The notes below the pieces were generated by a model, which was not told the origin of the DNA, did no database searches, and saw nothing but the letters and a program-made list of their open reading frames with translations. This document shows positions 48,154-60,760 of a stretch of DNA of 64,000 nt, in pieces. Origin of the DNA: Henckelia pumila (lineage: Eukaryota; Streptophyta; Magnoliopsida; Lamiales; Gesneriaceae); contig NC_133120.1 of assembly GCF_033568475.1 (NCBI RefSeq), forward strand, positions 139,434,109 to 139,498,108. The letters run 5' to 3'. Position 1 is the stretch's first letter; the number at the start of each line of letters is the position of its first letter. A program made the translations under genes and the position numbers.

Positions 48154-51100
48154 TTAAGCCGGATACGCTGACTGAGCAGCAATTCTCCTCTCTGTTAGAC
48201 AAACAAGGCAAGAGTTCATTTAGTTTAGAAATCATAGCATTAAAGTCAACAGGAACACAGTAATATCAGACCATTAAAAAAATCATTAAAGAAGTCAGAT
48301 TTCAAATTCGGTCAGATAAGAACTTAACTTAGAATACCAATATATAAAGTTTAGATTTTTTAAGTGTTTTTTGGTGGAAAACCACCAAAGCAGTTTAGTT
48401 AAAAAACAGAAGCGTATCCACTATTTTTAGCTTCTTGATTTTGGCATTTCAATCGCTCTAAATTTATTACAAAATTACCTCACATCAACTCTTGTTATTC
48501 TAGGGCATTTTAGAAAAAAGCTTCTCCATCAGACTGCATACATTTATCAGTTTAATATTTTTGGGTGGGAAGGAATTGCTCATATAGATTCACTTCCAAA
48601 AAATTTTCATGTTGTTATAGCTTGAAGCAGTAATCTTTTCGTCCTCTGGGAATGTAAGAAAGAGATCATGTTTGGAGTTCCAGAGAATCTAAGTGGATCA
48701 ACCAAATAGTTAATAAGGAAAAAAATTGGTGAAAAAAAATTGAAAGTTATGTTATGCATGCATATACCCCCAGCAGCAACAAGTTTCTCTACACGGGCTA
48801 CAATGTGCTTCCCATATGTATACTTCTTCAATGCATTCAAATGTACTCTTATTCTTGACATGATATGTTCACGCTCTTGATCACTACAAGTTTCGAGAAC
48901 TTTCTGTACAACATAATTTGCGAACTGATCTTTCATCATCGCCTGGTTATAGAGAAAAAGAACAAGTAAAAATAAGGATTGGGATAAGAATCTCAATAAA
49001 CAAATCAAAAGAAAAGCCTGCGTCTTCTAACGAAAACATTGGATAGACCCTATACTGGCAACATGCCGACGCCTAAAAACCTGCCATTCTTGCACAGGAA
49101 AATTATCGACTCTTTCGATTTTCATTAACTAGCTTGACCATTTATTTTTCATCACTTCATAATCCCCACCAGGAAGCCCATGATTTATAGCACACCCATA
49201 ATCATTTGTAGCAACTAAATGCACAACTTCATTTAACTAGCAATTTGCATAAATATCGTAATAATCATAAACATGTTTGGTAAAAGATGTGAAAGAACGG
49301 AAGAGTGATCAGCCCTTTTTTTGAAAGCAAACATTTGATATTTTGAATTATTTTACCCCATTTCCATACATCTTCAGCATCTCCATCAAGAAAACCGTCC
49401 ATACATCTACCCAGAAATGAAAATTATTACTGAAAAGATATAAGTGACTCCCTTTCCATGCCTGCTATGCCCCACCGCCATATATCTGACAGTGGTGGCA
49501 GTAAAGACAAGGAACTGCAAAAGGACGTTTGGGGCGCCACCACCTTCATCGACACTGGATCTGCTAGCGGTGGGAGACATTGGCTGAAAGGAAGACCAGG
49601 AAAAACAGGACATGGCCACACATGGGTTGGGGGAGAGCAACAGGTGACCATGAAGTTGGTGGTGATGGAGGCAGGTGGCAAGTGGAGAGAGAGAGAGAGA
49701 GAGAAAAGAGTGCATTTTGCGAGTATGTTTATCAGCCACTCTCATCTCGTCAAAAGACCAGGCAATCTTTACAGCCAGAGGATACTTTTGCTTATACTTA
49801 ATACAGTCTGCTCTAAGTATTGGATATCCATATACCAATCTAATTAGTATTCACAGGACAAATCACTTCTGTAGAAGGGATATAATCTACAGATCTAAAC
49901 ACTTACCAAATACTTAGTACACTAACGAGTACAATTTTATCCAAGCCATAAAACAATTTTATTTTCATCAGTTGATACTCTCAAATAGTTATGGTTGGTT
50001 GACTGACTTGACTCCCTGAAACTATATTTGGAGAAACTGAAACTAGTACCTGAAGAGGCTCATTTTCATCAGTTGTTCCCAGCATCTCGTTCACCAACAG
50101 TTGGCGTTCCTTTTGATCTCCAAAAGTCAAGCATTTCTCAACAACATTTGATGCAAACTTCTGCTGGCTCATTTGAACTATATTTCCAGCCAGTTCCTGA
50201 ATTATGGCCGATCGCTCGTGTGGTTTTCCATGCTCCAGCACATGCTACAAAAATACAAAACTAATTTGTGTACTGTGGTTACAAAAAAAAAAAGGGAAAA
50301 TACATGCATCTGGAGCAGTGAGTGACGAGTGTGCAATATTAGAGCATGAATACGAGCTAATAGATTGCCCATCCAAACTCATTAGATATAAATTACTAAT
50401 GAAAAGTTTATTTCTTGTTCAGTCAAATTATTTTTGCCTGTCCTTGTTTAGGAGGGAAGAAAAAGGTGAAAAATAGAACAGTATAACACGCATAACTACT
50501 TCAAACACACAAGAAAAAAATACAGATACAAAAAACGAACATAAATTTTACGTTAATACTCTCTGAAAATTCACATGTACTGCAAATTCTAAGAAGATTT
50601 ATGAACCTGAACGACATAATTCCCATACTGATCCTGTGCCAACATGCTTACAGATCCCAAAATCTCATCCATCACTATTCTTTGGGTATTTTCATCATTG
50701 CAATGCTCCAGAACGCGCTGCCAAATAGAATGTGTACCTCAATATACACACTTAAGCTACTTAATAAGGTGGAAGCATAAAATTCCAAACATGCCACAAT
50801 AATCCAACCTGTATCACTCGACATCCATATGGATGTGTTGCAAGGGTTACAACTTGGTCAAAAAATGTAGACACAATAAACTGAATGTGCTCCTCTGGAA
50901 CACACTCAATGCATTTCTGAATCACATGATTCCCATTTTGATCTCTTACGCATCGCATCACATTCCCATCTAGCTCTCCAACCATCTTTATCTTCTGATC
51001 CACATCGACGACCTCAATTGCCTTAATAATCAGACAACACTACATTTCAATGCTGTGACATGCTTACAAAAAATATACAGCAAAGAAACGAAGAATTAGC

Positions 51101-54100
51101 CATAAATGATGCAGAACTGCTTTTACTTCAATGTCGCGTATTGGGATTTATTAATTAACCACAGAAAAACATATATATAGATTTCAGGAGCAATAATTGT
51201 TAAAAGACAGGGAATTCTGAATGACCTTCTGTATCACCCGACAACCATACATTTGAAGGCTCAAAGTAAGAACATGTCCAAAAAGCTTGCAAGCCAATTC
51301 TCTTCTTTGGGTTGCCATTCCATGCTCAAAAAACTGGGAAGACAGTAATATTAGCACATGATATGAATTAACGACGTCTAAGCACCAGCTGTGATGAGTA
51401 AAATAGAACAAAAATGATCAACTGTATGAATAACCATGGACTGGGTACCTTTTGGATTACATAATTACCGAACACATCAGTCATCAATGTAAGAGATTCA
51501 GGAAAAATTTCCTGGAAAACCATGTTTTTTTCTTCAGTTGTGGCAGTTTCAAGCTTTTGCTGGATGAACCGGCTCCCATATTGATCCGCACTAATCATGG
51601 TCATAACGATTGACACATTGACAAATCAAATATGAATGAAAATAATAATTCAAGGCTATTCAATCAAAAATTTGTACCTGAACTCAACAACGTGACCAAC
51701 AATCTCAGAAAGTTCGAAGCATTTAGCTTTGTTACTCTTAAACTCCTCCAGTAGAGATGAAGCAAACCTAGTGTCCATGTTGTCCAAGTGCCATGGATTC
51801 ATTAACCCCCCAGCAACATTCCTCATCCCACCAGCAAATCTCATGTTGAACTCACCATGCCTCATAGGACTCCCAGGTCCCCCAGGAGAATTCGGGATCA
51901 TGTGGTTTGCCAGGGGACTTCCAGGATATGACAACCCAATCCCAAATGCTGGATTTCCATAATAGCCATGAGGACTAGAACCACTGTTCTTGCCAACTAA
52001 GGAGGCACCATACTGTGATTTCTGTGGTGATATCAAATTGCCAAGATAAGCCTTTTGGAGAAGGTCTATATAGGAATTACCCATGTAATTCCTATCCAAA
52101 GAGGGGTCATTAAGAGCTCCAGCTTGTGCTGCAGCATATTCAGCTGTCCTCAAGTATTGCAGATACAAAGGGTCAACAAAAGGTGCTTGCAGGGAATTCC
52201 CTGCCATTTGATTTCCCATTCTACCAAGGTTCTGCTCAGCGGTTGCAGTATTAAGATTTGATCCTCCTAGAATCCTAGAGTCTAACCCTGGCACAGACAT
52301 AGCAGCAGCTGCAGCAGCTGCAGCATTCTCAAACAAAGGAGGATAACTAGAGCTTCCCAGATGGCCTGAAATTGGACTCATAGGATAGCCACTGATTCCA
52401 TAATTTGAGAATGATGAATTTGGGCTGTCCAAGTGCTGATACGGGGAAAGCACACCAACCCCACCATTAACTCCAGTATTAGAAGATCCTCTCCCATATG
52501 AGTTATTAGACGGAACACCATTTTTCTGCATCTCGGTATGAAGCAAAGTGTTACTGAGATCCGACCCACCACCATTGTTAATACCAGTCTCATAACTGAT
52601 CATTTTACCCGACTGGGGAACAGAAGGCGTATTAAATTGCCCGGTTTCAGGTTTCTTGGCATAAGCACGCTGATTCAAGCTATTCGGGCCACCCTGAAGA
52701 TTAAAAGGGTAATTGTTATGGTCTGCAACAACTTCATCCATTCGAGATGAGAAATTGTTCTCATCATCAATTACACCATTTGAAAGATTCATGCCAGATA
52801 AAGCAGCAACTATATCTGCAGATTCATTCGTGTGAGAAGATACACCATTAAAGGAGTTTGGACTACTGATATTTCTTTTTTCAGAATTGCTCACCCTACC
52901 TCCTCCAATAGGAGTTAGGCAGGGACTAGGAGCTCTTGTAATCCGTTGAGGATCAGGAGTAGAGCTTCTTGACAAGGATGCCCCCAGAGCTGCAGCATAA
53001 GAATAGGATGCAGGGTGTCCAGTATGTTGTGAAGCAGTCGACCCCTGAACATTTAAACTACTGCGCGTAGGGTCTAATGATGTCAAATCACGACGTAAAT
53101 GAGCTAACTCAGCGTCCACCGAATTCTCATCAAATGCATTCCTGCTAGCTGGGCGTGAAAGGTGCCCAGAAACTGGAGTAGCGCGGGTCAAGTCATCCTA
53201 CAAAGATATCAGGTACTTTAATCAAAGAAAACATAAAGGGACAGAGGAGGGAGCACATGATTTGGAATCACAAAAGGCAACATCAAAACATATAAATATA
53301 AATAATAATCCTGCCATATTGGCACCCAAAAATGCATGGGAATCTGCATATTAAAGCTTCATACGAAAAAAATGCCAGAGAAAGAATTGTACCGCGTAAG
53401 TCCATCAAGTCAACAAAAGAACATAGATTTGAAAACGCATCACTTGGTGACTCACATGCATGACTGCTCAAATGGAGAATGTACACAATATTAACAGCGA
53501 GATCTAACAAGTTCTTGCAAACAAAACCATTTATTTTTTTAAGCAAGCAAAGAACAGTTTTTTAAATCAACCATCACAACAGTAGGAAACATGAAAATGA
53601 AAAACGATCCAAAAGAGGTTAATTCAAACCGCAATCAATTTGGACTAGTGCAGCAAATATGTTTAATGGGCTAGTTCTACAAAGATAGCATGATGCTCAA
53701 CCAATTGGAAAAGTTAGCTAACATACACGATGTTATGTCGTGTGAAAACTTTATTTTCAGACGTAAAAATACACTATCATAAAAACGGTATTCCATTCAC
53801 CACGCCAATGCAAATCTGGTTGCGATGGATGGAAAGTTGAAAATTACAAAGAACTATATAATCCAAAAAAAAACAATCAAAGACTCCAAACTCTTTAATA
53901 AGATCAAACAAACTATCTTATCCCTAGTATTTAATGCGAACACAATAAATGAAAGTGTAAAAAAGTAGGAAATTCGGTTCTGTCGATTCCGTCCAATCAC
54001 ACATTCATCTCCGGATTATCATCATCTCAATGACTATCAAGCATATCCTTGTAAATGAATTAAATAAGCAGTTGAGAAAGGGAAAGCAGAGTATCACATG

Positions 54101-54900
54101 AGTCACATGACTGTCAATAGAATCTCCAGATAATCCTTAAGCATAGAAACTAGAAGTTAGTATTTCGAACTCTCACCACGAACATCACATTAAAACATAA
54201 ATCTCCAGCTGGGGTAAAAACAAAATCATGCTATTAGAAAGGTCGCCAAATTCTAGCAACTCACTTGAAACATCTCGGCAAGACTCTTCTGCTTGTTACC
54301 AAGTCCTAATCCAGGCAAACCAATTAGTCCATCCCCACCCCACTCTGCAGCACCCTGCAGTTTTTCGTTCTCACCCTCATCCTCTAGCTTCTTTGCATTG
54401 AACCCTGGTGGATTTGAAAACAAAGACCTCCCACCACTCCCAGTGTCATTCCTACTATTCAACTTCCTCCTATCCCCAATTGCAGAATTCCCCCCTTGCA
54501 ACCTCTGTGCAAACCGCCAATCTTCCTTGGACATCATAGGAGGCGGAAGCCTCGGGTTCAAGTTGACATTTGAGTAATAATAAGATAAATAAGCAGGATC
54601 AGACCTGAGCTCCTCGTCGGACAAGCAACCATTACCATCTTTACTTCTAGCAAAGTCAGCAAAAGATGTTGGGCCTCCGCCACCACCATCATGGTTGAAC
54701 AGCCCACCAACAGCACTCAACGAGCCCTCAACAGTAGGCGGAGCTGATCCACTCCTATACAAATTCAGCTCCCTTTCACGGTCATCCACCTCCTGCCTCC
54801 GCTGCTCACGAAGCAACAAACCTAACTCCTTTTCCAAATCATCACCAAAGGAACCTTCATTGTTTCCTAGCATTGGTCTCCTACCCATATCAGATAACAT
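48154..54900 (-). CDS. PUM: Pumilio-family RNA-binding protein (APUM1/2-like)
   Basis: Nine coding exons, minus strand: 54900-54265, 53197-51678, 51590-51449, 51333-51226, 51021-50809, 50717-50607, 50244-50050, 48942-48768, 48191-48154. Every intron is GT...AG, phases agree, and the total is 1046 codons (1045 aa). The N-terminus ([20 protein letters not shown], then [12 protein letters not shown]) and central region match plant APUM1-6 proteins, which run about 950-1050 aa. An alanine run lies in exon 2. The C-terminal PUM homology domain (from about residue 695) has eight repeats with RNA-contact triplets SRQ, NYQ, CRQ, NHQ, CRQ, NYQ, SNE, NYQ, which predict UGUANAUA binding. Pumilio proteins bind 3' untranslated regions in the cytoplasm and promote decay or translational repression. 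The last exon encodes only the ending [11 protein letters not shown]. The large intron (48943-50049) contains a GA microsatellite at about 49683-49703. The family is certain; which paralogue is not. Confidence 0.95.
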
Positions 54901-55383
54901 ATTTATTCACAAATTGAAAACCCAAATTGTTCACTTTTTCATCCCACAAAAGGCAGAAACTTTAAACTGATGTCAGCATCGAACAACCTTGAAAGCAATC
55001 AAAACAGAAAATTTCATTAATCAAAAAATAAAATGAATAAAACAATTAAAACCCACGAGCACAAATTAAACATCGAATCTTTAATCTCATAAAAATCCAG
55101 TCTTTGACCTTCAAGACTCAAGAAAAAAACCAAGATCATCAAAGCTTGATGCTCAAACACACAGGAACTACTTACTTTCACCACAGATTCAGGCCCGGGA
55201 AAACAACACAATCAATCCTCGAGCAAGAGCTCCTGGTTCATGGCTTCAAATTTCAAGAAAAGCAGCAATCAGAGTGTTCCAAATGAAACAAAGAAGAAAA
55301 ATTAAGCTGAGCCCAGAAGGGAGTTGGGTGAGGGTTTGTGTACATAGAAGAGTGATGAAAGAGAGGGCCACAAGAACTTATAA
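54901..55383 (-). promoter_or_regulatory. Pumilio 5' leader with probable intron, upstream ORFs and TATA box
   Basis: On the minus strand a TATA-like TATAAG lies at 55382-55377, which would put transcription start near 55350. A leader intron is suggested by GTAAGT at 55175 and an acceptor at 54967-54968 (ACATCAG/TTTAAAG), about 209 bp. The remaining leader has two short upstream frames: MNQELLLED at 55241-55212 and MKK at 54942-54931. The splice sites are predicted by eye only. Confidence 0.45.
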
Positions 55384-55429
55384 AAAGAGAAGATCAATCT
55401 GACGGCGAATTTTTCTTACAAGGACCCCT

Positions 55430-55438
55430 TTAGGGTTT
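55430..55438 (-). promoter_or_regulatory. Telo-box in Pumilio promoter
   Basis: AAACCCTAA on the minus strand, about 50 bp upstream of the TATA-like box. Telo-boxes are common in promoters of plant translation and RNA-handling genes. Confidence 0.5.
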
Positions 55439-55599
55439 TGTTTTTAAACTACTATTGCCCAAAGAGAGCGTCAGATTTGTATTATTATTACAGGCAACTT
55501 CATTTATCTTAACAAAGATTCTTAATTTTATAAAAAGCATGTCCGCTTCATATACAAAGATAGCACATCAAGTATAAGAAAAATAATTGATAAAAAGCA

Positions 55600-55626
55600 T
55601 ATATATATATATAATTTAAAATCTTT

Positions 55627-55663
<37 letters not shown>
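55600..55663. repeat. (TA)n microsatellites
   Basis: Two TA tracts, 55600-55613 and 55630-55663, each followed by the same ATAATTTAAAA phrase, so the unit looks duplicated. Confidence 0.85.
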
Positions 55664-55667
<4 letters not shown>

Positions 55668-56369
55668 AAAAGATTAAAAAATTTTAATCACTAATCTTTT
55701 TTTGTAAAAAATAGTATCGAAAGGTTACAAGAAAGGAAGCAGGAGTTGCTAAGTAGAAAAATGATTCATTGTCGATGATTCATTGCTTAATACACCAATG
55801 GTCTTCAATGCACACATATAACCTCAACATGGTATATTTATCAATTATAAAATAATATGATTTTATCATAATTTTTACCCTATGTAATTAATTCAATTTG
55901 AATGAAAGTAACATAACACAAACATGAAAAATATTTGTAAGTATTAAAAATTCGTATTTTTTAGTTAGTTAATGGAAAAACCCGTTATTTATAAATAAAT
56001 TCTAGGATAATATTTTTTTATGTAGATAAGGTTGTCGATCAATTCACTTTTACGTTAAGATATATAATAAAATAATAATAGACGATGACTTGTAGCTCAT
56101 ATGATACTAATGTCCTAAGTTTGAGACGAGTTCTTGGATTCGAGACCTAATTATAAGATACAATCTCCTCTCTCAATTCAAAAAAAATAAAAAATAAAAA
56201 AAAAAGATAATAATAGGACTATAAATATTATACACGCTGAATGAATGAATGAATGAATTAATGAATATATATATATATATATATATATAGTTCGTTTATG
56301 GTGCCTAACACTATATGTTCACTTCATGCCCACTATATACAAGTCAACTCATCTATTGTACTGGTAACT
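55664..56369. other. AT-rich intergenic DNA with (TA)n tract
   Basis: No gene. A (GAAT)n stretch near 56240-56256 runs into a TA tract at about 56267-56289. Confidence 0.5.
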
Positions 56370-56665
56370 CCACGTGCATCCGTGTCCAAAATAATTCCGA
56401 TTGTCTTGAAATTTTCACGGTGGGATCGTCTCGAAAATGCGAATCCATCGATATATCATAGGATAAAAAATTCAACCTCAGTGTTCGGAAATATGAAGAT
56501 GACCAGAAATTGCATATTTCACCTAATTTCTGGTAATCTTTCCATTTTCGACTACCGAGATTGAAATTTGTATCATATGATATATCGTTGGATTTGCATT
56601 TTTGAGACGATGCTACCGTGAAAATTTCAAGACAATCAATGTTGTTTTGAATACGGGTGCACGTG
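56370..56665. mobile_element. Hairpin foldback element between TA tracts
   Basis: The left arm (from CACGTGCATCCGTG, about 56371) and the right arm (to CGGGTGCACGTG, about 56663) are complementary almost to the centre near 56515. Shared blocks include ATTGTCTTGAAATTTTCACGG and ATCGATATATCAT-like sequence. It lies between TA tracts ending near 56289 and starting near 56679. No coding is visible. It is probably a MITE; ends are uncertain because 56290-56369 has no partner. Confidence 0.65.
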
Positions 56666-56674
56666 AGATCAAAA

Positions 56675-56678
<4 letters not shown>

Positions 56679-56710
<32 letters not shown>
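56679..56710. repeat. (TA)n microsatellite
   Basis: Uninterrupted AT/TA tract immediately right of the foldback element. Confidence 0.9.
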
Positions 56711-56712
<2 letters not shown>

Positions 56713-57386
56713 AGCATTGTGCAGGCTAATTTATTTTCTATGTATAGAAAGAAATTTAAATATATCTAAAATATAGTTCGAAAAATTATTATTATTTTAT
56801 AAATAATAAGATGGAAATATTTAGGAAAAAGCGTATTTTATGAAATAAAAATATCAGTAAATAATAGAATGAGAGTATAATTGTACTTTTAAATAAAATA
56901 TCATAAAATTACTTAGAAATTATTTAATATAGGATTCTACTTTAATATTATATATATATATTATTAGATTGTGACACAAAAGATACATGTGCTCCGGAGA
57001 AAAAAAGTTGAGAAAATAATATTTTAATTTTAAAATAAAGTTTATTAATTTTAAAATTAAAATAACATGAAAGAAAATAAAATGTAAAAAAAAATTGTAT
57101 AGAAATTATAAAAAAGAAAAAGAAAAAGAAAACTCACCATCATATCTTAGCTAGTAAATTAAAAGTGTAGATTTAATATGTACTATATATTATTTATTTA
57201 TTTACCATGATAAAAAAGATTTTTTTTTACTTTATGTTTTGGGATAATATATGGAATCACTAACATCTATATCTAATTAACTATCGATGTTACTTAATTT
57301 AATTTTTTTTTGAAACTTTTAGTAATATATTTAAAAATAGATTCCTACTCCATTGTCAAAAAAAAAAAAATAGATACCTACTCTAA

Positions 57387-57415
<29 letters not shown>
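56711..57415. other. AT-rich intergenic DNA
   Basis: No gene recognised. It ends in a (TA)n tract at about 57391-57415 that borders the next MITE. Confidence 0.5.
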
Positions 57416-57417
<2 letters not shown>

Positions 57418-57586
57418 GTTTTGTTGTACTGCTCACTTCCCGTGCCCACCTTTATGCCCACCTATGAGGTGGCACTCATCCATTGGATGAACCATTTGTA
57501 TATAATTCATCTCATCCATTGAATGATTGTCACCTCATAGGTGGGCATGGAGGTGGGCACGGAAGATGAGCAGCATAGCAAAACTA
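57416..57586. mobile_element. MITE (about 171 bp) inserted in a TA tract
   Basis: TAGTTTTG...CTGCTCA...CCGTGCCCACC...TGCCCACCTATGAGGTG on the left is mirrored in reverse complement on the right, with arms of about 75 bp and a short AT-rich centre. TA tracts flank both sides, consistent with a TA-targeting (mariner/Stowaway-like) or TA-repeat-targeting foldback element. Confidence 0.75.
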
Positions 57587-58185
57587 TATATATATATATA
57601 TATACTTACGAATTCTATAGTATTTATTTATCCACAAATCAAACTATATACATGTTGATGCCTCCAAAATATATGGGTTTGGTCTGACCTGAACCCGACA
57701 AACGATACTTAAAAAAATGTCTCAAAATTCACTAAGTCTTATTATATGTCAAAGCCCAAGCTTAATAAAAGTCCAACCAATACAAAAAAGTAGTTGACAT
57801 GGTCCAAGCCCTAGCTGCTAAGCCCATTGGGCTGAGCCCTAATGGGTATGATATATGACCGACCCGGACCCAATATGGGGAGTCCTAAACATAAAAAAAC
57901 ACTTGAAAATATGTAACAGATAAAGAGAATCCAGATAAATTCGGGATTATGATCAGACTATTAAGTCGGCTCAAGAGTCCTAGCTGCCATGATAATTGAG
58001 TCTTGCTTAACCTAGTCTCATACCTTGAGTAGAGTCCTATCCTAACAAGAATTCTACTCCAACAAGGTAACTCACCCCTCTAACCTCTATAAATACCATG
58101 TATTTCTTATGATTTTACACATTCGCTTTTGATCACGCATTCACTCACTCATATTCTCTTGTTCTTTGAATTTTATTGCGCTCTT
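57587..58185. other. Non-coding region, possible LTR remnant
   Basis: Contains CTCTATAAATACC (TATA-like, near 58082), preceded by GACCCGGACCC-type phrases, which looks like a retroelement promoter remnant. No primer site or LTR ends could be fixed. Confidence 0.3.
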
Positions 58186-58888
58186 TGGTAACGCTTAGTC
58201 GTATCACGTCCAAATTTAGCCAACTCAACTCAAACAAATAAATATGTAGTAGCGAGAGTAGGGATCATTTCCACGAGAAAATCGAAATTTATCGTGTTCT
58301 TAAAAATTACTGAAAATAAATAAAAGAGGATTTTGGGTTTTTGAAATTAACTACCAATAATTAAAAGCAAATTAAAATAAATTTTACCAACTAGCATGCA
58401 AGAATTAAAATTATAACGAATTAATCAATTAAAACAAGCATTGATATCGGTCTACTACACCCTTGAAGTTATTCACTCGATCATCGATTCTCTAAAAATA
58501 ATTAAGTCTCATTGAATATTCATCATTGGAAATTTAATTTTTATCTCACCTTAATTTTAGTTAATTAGACATAAGCGTTCTAGATTAACCCTTACCACTA
58601 AATCAATCAAGATACAAGCGATCAAGATTTAAATCCAATGTAACATTCAAACTAGTGAGACTGATGAATCTAGACAATACAAACACAAGCGGTTGTATTT
58701 AATCTAGCCAATTGTTATTCCTACGAATTAATAATTCACAAGCAAAAAATTATTAATCATAGTTGCTTCGCAAATTAGAGTGATCAAACAATTACGGATT
58801 TGATATCTAATTTAGCTGTATATTGTATGATAAAATCAAAGGATGATCAAGCCAATAATCTCACATACAAGCATAAAATAAATCTCAA

Positions 58889-60216
58889 TGTAGTGACCCT
58901 TACCAAGATCACCTACTAAACAGAACTTAGACATGCAATTAACTTAATCAAACAGTAAACCAGAACTAAGCTGCGGAAACAATAAAAAATAATATACAAT
59001 CCCAAGGAAAGGAATCTGTAAATACCCAAATAGTTATATAACCAAATCGAACTCTGTATCAACTCAATACAAAAGAATAAACTCTACGCGAAGCTCTAGC
59101 TGGCCAACCACTGCCTAGCCCCTCTTGGATCCACCCGCCTCGTCCAATCGCAAACCTGCCCCATGGAATAAGGTGTCCAGAAACACAAAGTACGAGACGT
59201 GAGCATAAAATGCTCAGCACGAGAGTATGAGTATACATGCATGCAAGTGTACCGCCTACTGACTAGAGGTCAAGAATCAGATAACAGAGACAGACCGGGC
59301 CCTGGTATGTAGCATGCTGTACCGTCTCTTCAGGAGGTGGCTCACATACCGAAATACCAGTGGATACGCGGGACCCAAATCGATGGAAGTCCATCTACTA
59401 ATAGGATAGGGTAAAACCCTACTAACAGACATCTCAAAAGAGATAGCTCAAGATGCTAATGTATGCATCATAAAATCATGGCATATAAATCAAGCAGTCA
59501 CATAATACATGCATACTCAGTCAGGATATCTTGAACAATACTTTCGTACCTCAAATACTAGGCGCGCTCTACCAGCTCTAGGTCTACGCCTAAAATCCGC
59601 ACTACAATTCCAAATGATACTAATATCATTATAGTGCTCTAAAAGTCTTAACTAGGCTATTGCATACTCCTAAATATTTTTAGGAAGTAAAAGCTATACC
59701 TTCGTCCATCGTCAGCCCGTTGCTGTCGCTTGCCTCAAAACTAGGCCACAGCTCCGCTACGACGCCTGGATCGCTATGCCACTTTCGGATTTCCAATGGA
59801 CGCCTAGAATGCCCTAGATCTAAGCTAGAAGGCTGAAGAAACAAGAGAGAGGAGGTGAATGGTGTGCTTTGAAATGAATCTCGGCACCTTTATTTATAGA
59901 TGACGAACGGAACATTTGTTCCTCATCGTTGCGTCTGTTCTGCCTGTCGAACGTTGCTTCCGATCCCCATCGTTGCTTTCGATGTCCCATCAAGTGCGTA
60001 AGCAATGACGTAATATTGTTGATGTCACGGATGACATCAGCTGCAGAACGTTGCTTCCGTTCCCTGGACGTTGCTTCCGTTCTGCCTGATCCTCAGGGCC
60101 ATTTCTGATCATTCTGGGTCCAATACCAAACTCCGCTAATCCAATTGACATCCCCTTAATTATGTTTATTGGATTAATTAGCAATAACTCACTAAAACTG
60201 AGCACGAGCTACTACA
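58889..60216 (-). repeat. Solo LTR of a Gyp-1/2 relative
   Basis: 1328 bp. On the minus strand it starts TGTAGTAGCTCG and ends GGTAAGGGTCACTACA. It is flanked by CTCAA at 58884-58888 and 60217-60221. The right two-thirds of the element (transcribed part) closely match Gyp-1/2, including the CAAACCTGCCCCATGGAATA region. The promoter array differs: it uses GGAAGCAACG(T/A) units rather than TCGGAAGCTCCGA. Confidence 0.93.
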
Positions 60217-60532
60217 CTCAAACAACCCTTGATATGCAGATAAAATTAAACAATGAAAATCTGAATCTCACAAGATAAATAAAACTTCAAGGGGTTTGTC
60301 TTCCTCTACCAAGAACTAAAATTAGAAGAATTGAAAGAAGAAATTAAATCTAAAAACAAGAAAGATAAAACCTAGCCGCCAAGATGTTTCTCCAACTTTA
60401 TGCCGTCCAAAACTGATTAAAAAATTGTAATTTTCGAGTTATAAGAGATATTTAAAGTCTCCAAATCTTCCAAAGATTATATCTCACTCGGCCAAAGAAT
60501 TTCCAAAATTAAAAACTCTGCACGCTCGCGCC

Positions 60533-60760
60533 GCTCGATCGGTGAAAACATGCGGATCGAGCGGCAAATTCTCTGTCTCGCATCTCTTTATTTTCCCGCT
60601 CGATCGGTAAAAAGTTACCGATCGAGCGAAAAATTTTCTGCTCAAAAACTCTTCTCACATACCATCTTAGCGCTATCGCGCTTCTCACAAGCACTATCGC
60701 GCTTCTTCTTCACTCCTTACATGCGCAGTAGCGCCTCAACATGCGCTATCGTGCTTCCCA
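60533..60760. promoter_or_regulatory. GATCGAGC dyads and GCGCTATCGCGC units in the Athila/Tat-like LTR
   Basis: Two dyads with half-sites CGCTCGATCGG and C(C/G)GATCGAGCG (60533-60565 and 60597-60628). They are followed by a different reiterated unit around GCGCTATCGCGCTTC (about 60670-60760, four to five degenerate copies). Both stand out from the AT-rich LTR. Confidence 0.65.

Noticed and set aside
49427..49847. Several overlapping frames on both strands within the large Pumilio intron
   Set aside because: They lie entirely between exons 7 and 8 and owe part of their length to a GA microsatellite; no recognisable protein.
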